Origin: Roseovarius salincola
GTDB lineage: Bacteria > Pseudomonadota > Alphaproteobacteria > Rhodobacterales > Rhodobacteraceae
Reading direction: 5' to 3'
DNA: 64,000 nucleotides
Assembly (NCBI RefSeq): GCF_026891095.1
Contig: NZ_JAPTNL010000007.1
Coordinates: 94,225-158,224 of the forward strand
The notes under the pieces were generated by a model. It made no database searches, was not told the origin of the DNA, and saw only the letters and a list, made by a program, of their open reading frames with translations. Each line of letters opens with the position of its first letter. Positions within the stretch are counted from its first letter, which is position 1. The translations under genes and the position numbers were made by a program. Below are positions 32,883 through 42,680 of this stretch, piece by piece.

Positions 32883-34472
32883 CTAGGCGCTCACATCCAG
32901 CGCCGCCTGCAAAAGGGTCCTTGCATATTCGGTCTGCGGCGCCTCGAACAGGTCACGCGCGCTGCCATATTCCACGATATCGCCCTGCTTCATCACCGCG
33001 ACCTGGTGGCTCATGGCGCGCACCACCGCCAGGTCATGACTGATGAACAGATAGGCCAGACCGTATTTCACCTGAAGACGGCGCAGCAGGTCGACGATCT
33101 GCACCTGCACGGTCATGTCCAGCGCCGATGTCGGCTCGTCCAGAACCACCATCTTGGGCCGCAGGATCATGGCGCGGGCGATGGCGATCCGCTGGCGCTG
33201 CCCGCCCGAGAACTCATGCGGGTAGCGATCTATCATCACCGGGTCCAGATCGACCTCCTGCATCACCTCGGCCACAAGGTCGCGCGGCTTGCGCCCCTCC
33301 GGGTTGCCATGCACGCCCAGACCCTCGGCGATGATCTGCTCGCAGGTCATGCGCGGCGACAGGCTGCCGAACGGGTCCTGGAACACGATCTGCATGTCAC
33401 GCCGCCGCTTGCGCAGCCGCCGCGTCGACCAGCCGTTCACATCCTCGCCGTCAAAGGTGATGCCCCCCTCGGACTGGATCAGCCGCATGATCGCCAGCGC
33501 CAGCGTGGTCTTGCCCGAACCGCTTTCGCCCACGATCCCCAGGGTCTCACCGGCGCGCACCTCGATGCTCGCCGCGTTCACCGCCTTCACATGGCCCACG
33601 GTCCGGCGCAAAAACCCCTTCTGGATCGGGAACCACACCCGCAGGGCATCGGTGCCGACCACCGGTTTCGCGCCTTGCGGCACCGGGTCGGGCGCCCCCG
33701 AGGGCCGCGCCGCCAGCAGCTTGCGGGTATAGTCATGGCGCGGATTGTCGAAAATCTCGCGGGTCGGGCCGCTTTCCACGATCCGCCCGTCCTTCATCAC
33801 GCAGACCCGGTCGGCGATGCGGCTCACCACGTTGAGATCATGGGTGATGAACAACAGGCCCATCCCCTCCTCGCGCTTGAGCTCGGCCAGCAATTCCAGG
33901 ATCTGCGCCTGGATGGTGACATCCAGCGCGGTCGTCGGCTCATCCGCGATCAGGATGCCGGGCTTGTTGGCCAGCGCCATGGCGATCATCACGCGCTGGC
34001 GCTGCCCGCCGCTCAGCTGATGGGGATAGGCGGTCAACCGGCTGGCCGCTTCGTGGATCCCGACCCGCTCCAGCAATTGCAGGATCCGCTCGCGCGCCGC
34101 CTCGCCGCTCAGCCCCTGGTGCAGCGCCAGGCTCTCGGTGATCTGCTTTTCCAGCGTGTGCAGCGGGTTGAGGCTGGTCATCGGCTCCTGGAAAATGAAG
34201 CTGATATCGTTGCCCCTGACCTGGCGCAGCTTGCCAGCGCGCGCACCGATCAGCTCCTCCCCGTCAAGCGTGACACTCCCCTCGACCTGCGCCGATCCGC
34301 CCAACAGCGACACGGTGCTCAGCGCCGTCACCGATTTGCCCGAACCGCTCTCGCCGACCAGCGCCACGGTCTCGCCCTGCTCCACGGTGAACGAAACGCC
34401 ATGCACCGCCGGCACGATCTGCCCGTCCTGGCGAAAGCCCACCTTCAGATCCCTGACCGTCAGTTTGCTCAT
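32883..34472 (-). CDS. yejF: Peptide ABC transporter duplicated ATP-binding protein (YejF type)
   Basis: A 529-residue protein with two ABC ATPase domains. Domain 1 has Walker [11 protein letters not shown] and signature [12 protein letters not shown]; domain 2 has [14 protein letters not shown] and [12 protein letters not shown], each with its own Walker B. YejF energises uptake of oligopeptides, including microcin C in enterobacteria. It overlaps yejE by 4 bp and is the last gene of the yejABEF operon. Confidence 0.93.
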   Translation of the reverse strand: MSKLTVRDLKVGFRQDGQIVPAVHGVSFTVEQGETVALVGESGSGKSVTALSTVSLLGGSAQVEGSVTLDGEELIGARAGKLRQVRGNDISFIFQEPMTSLNPLHTLEKQITESLALHQGLSGEAARERILQLLERVGIHEAASRLTAYPHQLSGGQRQRVMIAMALANKPGILIADEPTTALDVTIQAQILELLAELKREEGMGLLFITHDLNVVSRIADRVCVMKDGRIVESGPTREIFDNPRHDYTRKLLAARPSGAPDPVPQGAKPVVGTDALRVWFPIQKGFLRRTVGHVKAVNAASIEVRAGETLGIVGESGSGKTTLALAIMRLIQSEGGITFDGEDVNGWSTRRLRKRRRDMQIVFQDPFGSLSPRMTCEQIIAEGLGVHGNPEGRKPRDLVAEVMQEVDLDPVMIDRYPHEFSGGQRQRIAIARAMILRPKMVVLDEPTSALDMTVQVQIVDLLRRLQVKYGLAYLFISHDLAVVRAMSHQVAVMKQGDIVEYGSARDLFEAPQTEYARTLLQAALDVSA

Positions 34473-35575
34473 TCAAAGGTCTTCCTGGGATCGAACGCAT
34501 CGCGCACGCCTTCGAAGATGAAGACCAGCAGCGACAACATGATGGCAAAGGCGAAGAACGCAGTGAAGGCCAGCCACGGCGCCTGCAGGTTCTGCTTGGC
34601 CTGCAATGTCAGCTCGCCAAGGCTCGGCGAACTCGATGGCAGGCCGAAGCCCAGGAAATCGAGGCCCGCCAACAATGAAATCGTGCCGGTGATGACAAAG
34701 GGCAGCATGGTCAGCGTCGCGACCATCGCATTGGGCAGCATGTGACGGAACATGATCGTGAGGTTGCCCACGCCCAGCGCCTTGGCGGCGCGCACATATT
34801 CCAGGTTGCGCGCGCGCAGGAACTCGGCCCTGACCACCCCCACCAGCGCCATCCAGCCGAACAGCACGGTGATCACCACCAACAGCCAGAAACTGCGCGG
34901 CAGAATGGCAAAGAGGATGATGATGACGTAGATCTGCGGCGTCGAGGCCCAGATCTCGATGAGCCGCTGAAAGATCAGGTCCAGCCGCCCGCCGAAATAG
35001 CCCTGCAAGGCGCCCGCGAAAATCCCGATCACCGATGACAGCGCGGTCACGATCAGCGTGAACATGACCGACAGGCGGAACCCGTAGATCACCCGCGCCA
35101 GCACGTCGCGCTTGGTGTCGTCGGTGCCCAGCCAGTTCTGCTCATTGGGCGGCAGGGGGGCCGCGCCGGGGCGGTCGACCGTGGTGTCGTAACTGTAGGG
35201 GATGGGCGGCCAGATCATCCAGCCCGCCTCGATCGCCTCGCCGTCCACGACCCCGTCCTGCGCATCCGCGATCACCGCCTCGGGATCGTCGAAACAGATA
35301 TCCAGGCCCCCCGACGCGATCAGGCATTGCACCTCCAGGTCGCGATAGATCGCCTCGGTCTCGAAATCGCCGCCAAAGGCGGTCTCGGGGTAGAAATTCA
35401 ACACCGGGGTGTAGAATCCGCCGCGATACTGCACCAGGATCGGCTTGTCATTGGCCACAAACTCGGCAAACAGCGTGATCACGAAGATCACCGAAAAGAT
35501 CAGCAAGGACCAGAACGCCCGCCGGTTGCGCTTGAAATTGCGCCAGCGGCGCTGGTTGAGCGGCGACAATGTCAT
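34469..35575 (-). CDS. yejE: Peptide ABC transporter permease (YejE type)
   Basis: A 368-residue permease with an N-terminal helix, a long periplasmic insert (residues 45-160) and five further helices. The N terminus (LNQRRWRNFKRNRRAFWSLL) and the coupling region RAAKALGVGNLTIMFRHMLP are typical of YejE. The 119-bp gap to yejB carries repeat copy R3, an unusual place for such an element inside an operon. Confidence 0.92.
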   Translation of the reverse strand: MTLSPLNQRRWRNFKRNRRAFWSLLIFSVIFVITLFAEFVANDKPILVQYRGGFYTPVLNFYPETAFGGDFETEAIYRDLEVQCLIASGGLDICFDDPEAVIADAQDGVVDGEAIEAGWMIWPPIPYSYDTTVDRPGAAPLPPNEQNWLGTDDTKRDVLARVIYGFRLSVMFTLIVTALSSVIGIFAGALQGYFGGRLDLIFQRLIEIWASTPQIYVIIILFAILPRSFWLLVVITVLFGWMALVGVVRAEFLRARNLEYVRAAKALGVGNLTIMFRHMLPNAMVATLTMLPFVITGTISLLAGLDFLGFGLPSSSPSLGELTLQAKQNLQAPWLAFTAFFAFAIMLSLLVFIFEGVRDAFDPRKTFE

Positions 35576-35591
35576 CGTCCCCGCCCCCGGT

Positions 35592-35653
35592 CTTCACTGT
35601 TCCCGAAATACTCCGGGGGAGTCGCCGCTTGCGGCGACGGGGGCAGCGCCCCC
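35592..35653 (-). repeat. 62-bp extragenic repeat, copy R3
   Basis: On the minus strand it reads GGGGGCGCTGCCCCC, CGTCGCCGCAAGCGGCGAC, TCCCCCGG, then AGTATTTCGGGAACAGTGAAG. The stems are almost identical to R1 and R2, the tail is a variant. It lies between yejB and yejE within their operon. Confidence 0.85.
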
Positions 35654-35694
35654 TCGTCTGCCCGGTCGGCCATGTGCGCGCCCATCCGCATCGC

Positions 35695-36789
35695 TCAGCC
35701 CTCCCGCTTCTCGAAATCGATGCGCGGATCGACCAGCACATACATGAGATCGCTCATGATATTCACCACCAGTCCGATCAGCCCGAACAGGAACAGCGTG
35801 CCGAACATCACCGGGTAATCGCGCCCCACCGCCGCCTCGAAACCAAGCCGCCCCAGCCCGTCGAGCGAAAAGATCGTCTCGATCAGGACCGAACCGCCGA
35901 AGAACACCCCGATGAACACCGTCGGAAACCCCGCGATCACGATCAGCATGGCATTGCGGAACACATGCCCGTAAAGCACCCGCTTCTCGCTCAGCCCCTT
36001 GGCGCGGGCGGTCATCACGTATTGCTTCTTGATCTCGTCCAGAAAGCTGTTCTTGGTCAGCAGCGTCAGCGTCGCAAAGGCCGAAATGGTCGAGGCCGCG
36101 ACCGGCAGCGCGATATGCCAGAAATAATCCGCGATCTTGCCCGCAAGGCTCAGCTGCTCCCAATTGTCCGACGTGAGCCCGCGCAGCGGGAAGATCTGCC
36201 AGTAACTCCCCCCCGCGAACAGCACCAGAAGCATGATCGCGAACAGGAATGCCGGGATCGCATAGGCCACGATGATGACCCCGCTGGTCCATGTGTCGAA
36301 CGGCCCGCCGTCATGGACCGCCTTGCGGATGCCCAGCGGGATCGAAATCAGATAGGCGATCAGCGTCGACCACAGGCCCAGGCTGATACTGACCGGCATC
36401 TTCTCCAGCACCAGGTCGGTCACCTCGATCTTGCGGAAATAGCTCTCTCCGAAATCGAAGCGCATGTAGTTCCACATCATGTTGAGGAACCGCTCCAGCG
36501 GCGGCTTGTCCAGGCCGAACTGGCGCTCCAGATCCGCGATCAGTTCGGGCGGCAGGCCGCGCGCACCGATATAGTCGGAATTGCCGCCGCCCTGGGCGTT
36601 CATGTCGCTGCCCGCATCGCTGCCCGCGCCCGAAAAGCTTTCGAACACGTCGCCCTGGCCCTGCATGTTGGCGATCACCTGCTCGACGGGTCCGCCCGGC
36701 ACGAACTGCACCAGCGCGAAATTGATCACCATGATCCCCAGCAAGGTGGGCAGGATCAGCAAGAGCCTGCGCAGGATATAGGCGCCCAT
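35695..36789 (-). CDS. yejB: Peptide ABC transporter permease (YejB type)
   Basis: A 364-residue permease with six helices, opening [20 protein letters not shown], a hallmark of YejB. A periplasmic loop (residues 30-125) contains a Gly/Ser-rich insert; the coupling motif is [20 protein letters not shown] (near residue 285). It pairs with YejE to form the channel. Confidence 0.92.
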   Translation of the reverse strand: MGAYILRRLLLILPTLLGIMVINFALVQFVPGGPVEQVIANMQGQGDVFESFSGAGSDAGSDMNAQGGGNSDYIGARGLPPELIADLERQFGLDKPPLERFLNMMWNYMRFDFGESYFRKIEVTDLVLEKMPVSISLGLWSTLIAYLISIPLGIRKAVHDGGPFDTWTSGVIIVAYAIPAFLFAIMLLVLFAGGSYWQIFPLRGLTSDNWEQLSLAGKIADYFWHIALPVAASTISAFATLTLLTKNSFLDEIKKQYVMTARAKGLSEKRVLYGHVFRNAMLIVIAGFPTVFIGVFFGGSVLIETIFSLDGLGRLGFEAAVGRDYPVMFGTLFLFGLIGLVVNIMSDLMYVLVDPRIDFEKREG

Positions 36790-36836
36790 TCAGACGCCCC
36801 TTCCCGTGCTTGTCATGATCACCGCCCCGGCCCTCG

Positions 36837-38771
36837 TCACAGCGCGCCCGCCTCCTCGAGCGCCTTGGCCTTGTCTTCGTTGTACCACCAGAAATCCAAG
36901 ACCCCCAGCGCATAGGGCGGCAGAGCGTCGGGATGCTCGTACATGTCCCAATAGGCCACCCAGTTGCTGTCATTGTACCAGACCGGCACCATGAAGAATT
37001 CGTGCCGCAGCGCCCGGTCCAGCGCGGTCAGCGCGGTGTCTTCCTCCTCGCGGGTGTCGGCATCGAGCGCGGCATTGATGATCGCATCCACCATCGGGCT
37101 GGCCAGCCCGGCGGGGTTGAACAGGCTGAACGCCGCATCCTCGCTGCCGAACCGCTGCATCAGGCCCGTGCCCGCGCCGAGGAAACTGGTGTAACTGTCA
37201 AAGACCAGATCGTAATCACGATCCCGGCTGCGCATCGTGAACTGCGACGGGTCCACCTTTTCCTGGCGCGCATCTATCCCCATCAGCTTGAGATTGCTCA
37301 CGAAACTCTCCACCACCGCGCTCAGCGTCGCCGAACCCGATGACGGGATCGGGAAATCGAGGCTCAGCAGCTCGCCCTGCGCATTGCGCCGCTTGCCGTC
37401 TTCGCCCACGCTCCAGCCCGCCTCGTCCAACAGCTTCATCGCCCGGCGCAGATTGCGCCGGTCATTCAGCCGGCTGCCGTTCGATTCATGCGCGCGCCGC
37501 GCCGGTTCGCTCAGCATCGCCTCGGGCACCACGTCGCCCAGCGATTTCAGCAGTTCCAGTTCCGCGCCCTCGGGCACGCCCTCGGCCTCCAGCGGCGTAT
37601 CCTGCACAAAGGAATGGCGCTGGCTGAACAGCCCGTATTGCAGCGATTCGTTGGTCCATTCGAAATTATAGGCCAGCGCCACCGCCTCGCGCACGCGCAT
37701 GTCCTTCAGGGGCGCGCGCGCCAGGTTGAACACGATACCGTTGGGCGTGGGGGGCGTGCCGTCGGGCAGCTCCTCCAGCCGGACCCAGCCGCGGTCCACC
37801 GCCCGGAAATCATATCCCGTCGCCCAGCTCTTGGAATTGGTCTCGGCGCGGAACGTGTATTCACCCGCCTTGAAGGCCTCGAAAGCGGCGCTGTCATCGG
37901 CGAAATACTCGATCCGGATACGGTCGAAATTATGCCGCCCCCGGTTGATCGGCAAATCCTTGCCCCAATAATCGGGATCGCGCTCATAAACGATGCGCCG
38001 GTTCACGTCGTAGCTGGCCACCTGGTAGGGGCCGGACCCCGGCGCCGCCTCCAGGCGCGGCTCGTCAAGGCGCGCCCCGTTCTCTTCATACCAGGCTTTC
38101 GGGAAAACCGGCGTGCTGCCCACCTGGTCGATCAGCGACCGGCGCGAGATATCCTCGGCAAAGGTGAACTTGACGCGGTGATCGTCCAGCGCCTCGGCCC
38201 CGGTGATCCGCCGGCTGACCGCCTGCGCATAAGACGGCAACCCCTGCTCCAGGAACAGGTTGTGCGAGAACACCACGTCATGCGCGGTGACCGGCGTGCC
38301 ATCGGCAAACCGCGCCTCGGGGCGCATGTTGAAGATGACCCAGGTCTTGCCCTCGTCATATTCAAGGCTTTCCGCCAGCAAACCGTACATTTCGCCGTAA
38401 ACATCCGCCGGGGCGGGGCCGCCGCTGGCGGGCATCTCGCCCAGCAGGCTTTCATAGACCATCCATGAATATCTGCCGGCCCGGCCCTTGCGCGAATAGG
38501 GATTCATCGAATCGAACGTCCCCGGCGCATAAAGCGAGATTTCCCCGCCCTTGGGCGCATCGGGATTGACGTAGTCGAAATGCTCGTAATCCGCCGGATA
38601 GGTCAGATCGCCGTAATAGGAATACCCGTGCGAGCGGATCACATGATCCTCGGCCCGTGCCATGTGGGCGCTGAGCGCCGCGATCGTCAGCCCCATCAGG
38701 GCCAGAATCGCCTTGCGCGGGGCGCTCAGGGGCATCACGCGGGCCTTGGCCCGGCTGCGCTGTCCGGTCAT
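36837..38771 (-). CDS. yejA: Peptide ABC transporter substrate-binding protein (YejA type)
   Basis: A 644-residue periplasmic receptor of the oligopeptide-binding (SBP_bac_5) family. The signal peptide is MTGQRSRAKARVMPLSAPRK through a helix ending ALSAHMARAEDH. Domain features include PKGGEISLYAPGTFDSMNPY and FNMRPEARFADGTPVTAHDV. The ATG at 38771 follows AAGGAGAT. First gene of yejABEF; this family binds peptides such as microcin C or muropeptide-like compounds. Confidence 0.92.
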   Translation of the reverse strand: MTGQRSRAKARVMPLSAPRKAILALMGLTIAALSAHMARAEDHVIRSHGYSYYGDLTYPADYEHFDYVNPDAPKGGEISLYAPGTFDSMNPYSRKGRAGRYSWMVYESLLGEMPASGGPAPADVYGEMYGLLAESLEYDEGKTWVIFNMRPEARFADGTPVTAHDVVFSHNLFLEQGLPSYAQAVSRRITGAEALDDHRVKFTFAEDISRRSLIDQVGSTPVFPKAWYEENGARLDEPRLEAAPGSGPYQVASYDVNRRIVYERDPDYWGKDLPINRGRHNFDRIRIEYFADDSAAFEAFKAGEYTFRAETNSKSWATGYDFRAVDRGWVRLEELPDGTPPTPNGIVFNLARAPLKDMRVREAVALAYNFEWTNESLQYGLFSQRHSFVQDTPLEAEGVPEGAELELLKSLGDVVPEAMLSEPARRAHESNGSRLNDRRNLRRAMKLLDEAGWSVGEDGKRRNAQGELLSLDFPIPSSGSATLSAVVESFVSNLKLMGIDARQEKVDPSQFTMRSRDRDYDLVFDSYTSFLGAGTGLMQRFGSEDAAFSLFNPAGLASPMVDAIINAALDADTREEEDTALTALDRALRHEFFMVPVWYNDSNWVAYWDMYEHPDALPPYALGVLDFWWYNEDKAKALEEAGAL

Positions 38772-38896
38772 GCCGATCTCCTTGTCAGCCGCAATAAGGG
38801 CGGCGCACCGGCCGCATGGCGCAGGCTAATGGACGCGCCCGCCCATGTTCAAGCGCCGATGCGATGCCGAGCGGCTTTTCACACTCACAAATACGT

Positions 38897-38930
38897 AAGG
38901 CCGCCCACCGGAACCCCGGCAGACGGCCTT
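38897..38930 (-). terminator. Terminator after the dihaem cytochrome gene
   Basis: An AAGGCCG/CGGCCTT stem with a 20-nt loop that itself contains CCGG/CCGG. It lies about 20 bp past the stop of the cytochrome gene on the minus strand. Confidence 0.55.
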
Positions 38931-38951
38931 TGACTTGCGCTTGGCGCGGAT

Positions 38952-39971
38952 TTACTCGGATTCGGCCTGCATATAGGCGATGAGCGCCGCGCGATCCTCT
39001 TCTTTTTTCAGGCCCGCATAGGACATCTTGTTGCCCGGCAGGTATTCCTTGGGGTTCTCCAGCCATGCATCGAGCTCGTCCACCGTCCAGGTGCCGCTCA
39101 TACCTTCCATCGCCTTGGAATAGCGAAAGCCCTCGACATTGGCCATCTCGCGGCCGACGATCCCGTAGAGATGGGGACCCACGCCGTTCTTGCCCTCTTC
39201 CAGCTTGTGGCAGGCCTGGCAGCGGCGCCATGCGCTCGCGCCGTCCTCGGGATCGGCGGCAGCGACCATCGCGGCGAATTCCGACCCTTCACCACCGGCT
39301 TCGGCTTCCTCGGCGGGGGCGTCCTCGGCTGCGGCTTCCTCGGCGGGCGCCTCCTCGGTCGCGGCGTCCTCTGCGGGTGCTTCCTCGGCGGGTGCTTCTG
39401 CCGCGGCCTCTTCGGTCGCGCCACCCTCGGCGGCGGCGACCTCGGTCATCTCGCCATCGGTCATGTCCAGATAGGCGATCACATTCACCCGGTCCTCGGA
39501 TTTGCCCAGGCCGGCAAAGCTCATCGACGTGCCGGGCGCAAAGCGCTGGGGATTCTCGAGGAAGTGATAAAGATTCTCGGGCGTCCAGACTTCGGCGACC
39601 TCTTCAAGCGCGCCCGAATATCCGAAACCCTCTGCCGCATCCACGGCGCGTCCGACGATGGCATGCAGGTAGGGGCCAGTGCTGTTCACACCTTCCTCAA
39701 GCTTGTGGCACGCCTTGCACTTGTTGAACACACGCTCGCCCTTGTCGGGATCGGCAGCGGCGTAACGCTCGGCAAAGCTCGGGCCTTCCTCGGCCTCGGC
39801 CTCGCCACCCTCGTCATCGCCGGTCTCGATCACGTAACCGGCCTGATGGTCGTCGCCATGGCCGCCGCCGGTGTGATAGATCAGCTCGGACGCCCAGCCG
39901 CCCAGCATGAAGATCAGAAGCGAACCGCACAGGGCGCCAACGATCTTGGTGAATGTCATCGTATCGAACAT
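38952..39971 (-). CDS. Membrane-anchored cytochrome c with two tandem haem domains
   Basis: A 339-residue protein. Residues 8-32 form an uncleaved signal anchor like that of cytochrome cy/CycM, followed by two similar class I cytochrome domains. Haem sites are Cys85-His89 (CKACH) and Cys251-His255 (CQACH); the Met ligands are in GTSMSFAGL (150) and GNKMSYAGL (316). The domains are joined by an Ala/Glu/Pro repeat linker (residues 178-228). The start at 39971 gives the membrane anchor; upstream in-frame sequence is non-coding. A likely electron carrier between cytochrome bc1 and the terminal oxidases. Confidence 0.88.
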   Translation of the reverse strand: MFDTMTFTKIVGALCGSLLIFMLGGWASELIYHTGGGHGDDHQAGYVIETGDDEGGEAEAEEGPSFAERYAAADPDKGERVFNKCKACHKLEEGVNSTGPYLHAIVGRAVDAAEGFGYSGALEEVAEVWTPENLYHFLENPQRFAPGTSMSFAGLGKSEDRVNVIAYLDMTDGEMTEVAAAEGGATEEAAAEAPAEEAPAEDAATEEAPAEEAAAEDAPAEEAEAGGEGSEFAAMVAAADPEDGASAWRRCQACHKLEEGKNGVGPHLYGIVGREMANVEGFRYSKAMEGMSGTWTVDELDAWLENPKEYLPGNKMSYAGLKKEEDRAALIAYMQAESE

Positions 39972-40092
39972 GAGCCCGTTTCCCGTTAGTATCCGTCGCG
40001 CGGTATCTATCCGCTTCCCCTTGTCCGGCGCAAGGTGTAGTTTGCGCGACCAAACGCCCGACCTTCGGGCATTCTGACAGGAAAAGCCACCC

Positions 40093-40926
40093 ATGACCAA
40101 GCGCATTGCCTTCCAGGGCGAGCCCGGCGCCTATTCGCATCAGGCCTGCCACGAAACCTATCCCCACCTGGAAGCAATGCCCTGCCGCACCTTCGAGGAC
40201 GCCATCGACGCGGTGCGCGAAGGCCATGCCGAACTGGCCATGCTCCCGGTCGAGAACTCGACCTTCGGGCGCGTCGCCGATATCCACCACCTCTTGCCCG
40301 AATCCGGCCTGCACATCATCGCCGAAGCCTTCGTGCGTGTGCATATCAACCTTCTGGCCCTGCCCGGCACGCGCCTTGACTCGGTGAAACGCGCCATGAG
40401 CCACACCATGCTGCTGGGCCAGTGCCGCGACTTCCTGACCCGGCACGACATCCGCCGCGTGACCGGCGCCGACACCGCCGGGTCGGCCCGCCATGTCGCC
40501 GAGCTCGAGGAACCCGACCTCGCCGCGCTGGCCAGCGAACTGGCCGGCGAAATCTACGGGCTCGACGTGCTGGCGCGCCATATCGAGGACGAGGGCAACA
40601 ACACCACCCGGTTCCTGGTGATGGCGCGCGAACCCGACATGACGCGCCGGGGCGATGACGGGATGATGACCTCTTTCGTCTTCGAGGTGCGCAACATCCC
40701 GGCGGCGCTCTACAAGGCGATGGGCGGCTTTGCCACCAATGGCGTGAACATGACCAAGCTGGAAAGCTACATGGTCGACGGCTCCTTCACGGCAACGCGG
40801 TTCTATGCAGATATCGAAGGCCACCCCGACGATCCGGGCGTGCGCCGCGCGCTTGACGAGCTGGATTACTTCACCTCGCAGATCAACATGCTGGGCGTTT
40901 ATCCCGCCGATCCGAGGCGCCACTGA
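40093..40926 (+). CDS. pheA: Prephenate dehydratase
   Basis: A 277-residue cytosolic enzyme converting prephenate to phenylpyruvate in phenylalanine synthesis. The catalytic domain (1-185) opens with IAFQGEPGAYSHQA and contains the active NTTRFLVM motif; the C-terminal ACT domain (195-270) with GGFATNGVNMTKLES binds phenylalanine for feedback inhibition. There is no chorismate mutase domain. It is divergent from the cytochrome gene (121-bp gap). Confidence 0.94.
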   Translation: MTKRIAFQGEPGAYSHQACHETYPHLEAMPCRTFEDAIDAVREGHAELAMLPVENSTFGRVADIHHLLPESGLHIIAEAFVRVHINLLALPGTRLDSVKRAMSHTMLLGQCRDFLTRHDIRRVTGADTAGSARHVAELEEPDLAALASELAGEIYGLDVLARHIEDEGNNTTRFLVMAREPDMTRRGDDGMMTSFVFEVRNIPAALYKAMGGFATNGVNMTKLESYMVDGSFTATRFYADIEGHPDDPGVRRALDELDYFTSQINMLGVYPADPRRH

Positions 40927-40937
40927 CGCCGCTGGCG

Positions 40938-41405
40938 TCAGGCGATCCGCTTGTGGCGCTCTTCCATGTCGAGGGCGTATTCGCTTACCCGCTTGCGCAG
41001 CCGCCGTGTCAGGGTCTTGCGCGCCAGCTTCATCGACTGCACCATCAGCCGCCCCGACAGGGTCTTGGGCTCCATGGCGATGGCAATGCTCATGCGCGTG
41101 CGGCTGCGCGACAGGGCGACCAGGTCCACAACCATGTCGCCGCCGATCGTCGGCGCGCGCGAGGCGATGACCAGCCCGTTGGGCGGATCGAGCTGCTTCA
41201 CCTCGATCTGGATCTTGCGCTGCTTGCCGCGCAACTTGAAGCTCACGTCCCACGCCAGCCCCGGCGCCAGCGCGGTCGGGCTTTCGACGCTGACCACCTC
41301 GGCCCCGCGCCGCAACGCCTTTCGCTCAAATCCGGGAAAATCGGTGATCTGCTCATAAACGAACGCGATCGGTGCCTCGATATCCTCTTGGGCGCTCATC
41401 TTCAT
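40938..41405 (-). CDS. SRPBCC-family (START-like) protein
   Basis: A 155-residue cytosolic protein with the polyketide-cyclase/SRPBCC pattern: an N-terminal strand and helix (IEAPIAFVYEQITDFPGFE), then strands through VSFKLRGKQRKIQIEVKQLD, and a C-terminal helix rich in Arg and Lys. No ligand can be inferred. It is convergent with pheA. Confidence 0.75.
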   Translation of the reverse strand: MKMSAQEDIEAPIAFVYEQITDFPGFERKALRRGAEVVSVESPTALAPGLAWDVSFKLRGKQRKIQIEVKQLDPPNGLVIASRAPTIGGDMVVDLVALSRSRTRMSIAIAMEPKTLSGRLMVQSMKLARKTLTRRLRKRVSEYALDMEERHKRIA

Positions 41406-41454
41406 TGCGGGGACCCTTTGCCTGCACTGGTTACGTCAGGCGCGCATTCTTCCC

Positions 41455-42438
41455 TCAATCCAGCGTATCCGCAAGCCAGTTGCGCAAGAGGAAATGCGCA
41501 ATCGCCCCCTTACGCGCCGGGGAAAGGAACGGATGCTCGCCCGCAAAGGCCTGCATGATATCCTCGCGACTCAACCACAGGGCGTCATCGATCTCGACCG
41601 GGTCGATGGTGATCTCATCGCTCATCGCCACCCCCCGGCACCCGATCATCAACGAGGCCGGAAACGCCCAGGGCTGGCTGGCCAGATAGCCGACCCCGCC
41701 CACCGTGATGCCGGTCTCCTCCAAGACCTCTCGGCGCACCGCCGCCTCGATCGTCTCGCCCGGCTCGACGAACCCCGCCAGCAATGAATACATCCCCTCG
41801 GGCCAGCCGGGCGAGCGCCCCATCAACACCCGGTTGCCGCGCGTGATCAGCATGATCACCACCGGGTCGGTGCGCGGGAAATGCTGCCCGCCACAGGCAC
41901 CGCAGATCCGCGTCCAGCCGGATTTCTCCATGCGGCTCTCCTCGCCGCATCGCGCGCAGAACCGATGCGTCGCATGCCAGCCCAGGATCGCCTTGCCGGT
42001 CGCCGCCAGCTCCGCGTCGCGCGGGCCTAACCACGTCATCACCCGGCGCAACTCGGCAAAGACAAGCCCCTCGGGCAGGTCGGGATGGCGCTGCTCGGTG
42101 GGGTCCAGGAACTGCCCCAGCGCGCCATCGTCCAGCCCCTCGGGCACCCAGCCGGAGATATCGTGGATGAACACCAGCCGCCCGTCATCGCGCCCCAGCA
42201 GAACCGGCGGCGCGACGCAATGCCTCAGAACCGGGTGGTCCATCCCCAACCGCACAAGCCGCGCGCCGCCCGGATCGTCCTTCGCCAGACCGGCAAGCAA
42301 CGGCTTGCCGCGCCAGCTCAGCAGCGTCTCGGCCTGACCGGCCGCGATCCAGTCGTCGAGTGTCGCGGCATCCCCGCGCAGCTCGGCCGCCCGGTCCAGC
42401 CCCGAGCCCCCGAAAGTCACCGTCTCGGCATGTTTCAT
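41455..42438 (-). CDS. nudC: NAD+ diphosphatase (NADH pyrophosphatase)
   Basis: A 327-residue Nudix hydrolase that cleaves NAD(H) to NMN(H) and AMP and can decap NAD-RNA. The zinc ribbon is CARCGEESRM and ICGACGGQHFPRTDP (about residues 155-190), the Nudix box GFVEPGETIEAAVRREVLEE sits at about residue 220, and the family SQPWAFP(A)SLM motif follows. The ATG follows GGAGAGGCGCG. Confidence 0.94.
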   Translation of the reverse strand: MKHAETVTFGGSGLDRAAELRGDAATLDDWIAAGQAETLLSWRGKPLLAGLAKDDPGGARLVRLGMDHPVLRHCVAPPVLLGRDDGRLVFIHDISGWVPEGLDDGALGQFLDPTEQRHPDLPEGLVFAELRRVMTWLGPRDAELAATGKAILGWHATHRFCARCGEESRMEKSGWTRICGACGGQHFPRTDPVVIMLITRGNRVLMGRSPGWPEGMYSLLAGFVEPGETIEAAVRREVLEETGITVGGVGYLASQPWAFPASLMIGCRGVAMSDEITIDPVEIDDALWLSREDIMQAFAGEHPFLSPARKGAIAHFLLRNWLADTLD

Positions 42439-42680
42439 CGCGCCTCTCCTTCACGCCAGCAGGTGCCACGTCCGACGCGCCGCGGCAAGGCTCTGCTATC
42501 AGCGCCGCAATCCGGGCGACACTCCGGGCCGAAATCGGACATACTCGCGTTAAAGTTGTTTTCATTACTTCCAAAGCAGTGCATAGTGCCGACGTTAACC
42601 AGTTGTTTGTCCCTGCGGCACCCTGCCGCGGTCCCTTGCGAGTTTCACCATGTACCCGATCCCAAAGCGACGAACATCAC

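Noticed and set aside
39300..39440. Direct repeats that could be taken for a CRISPR-like array
   Set aside because: They encode the Ala/Glu/Pro linker of the dihaem cytochrome and are in frame; spacers are not unique and there are no cas genes.
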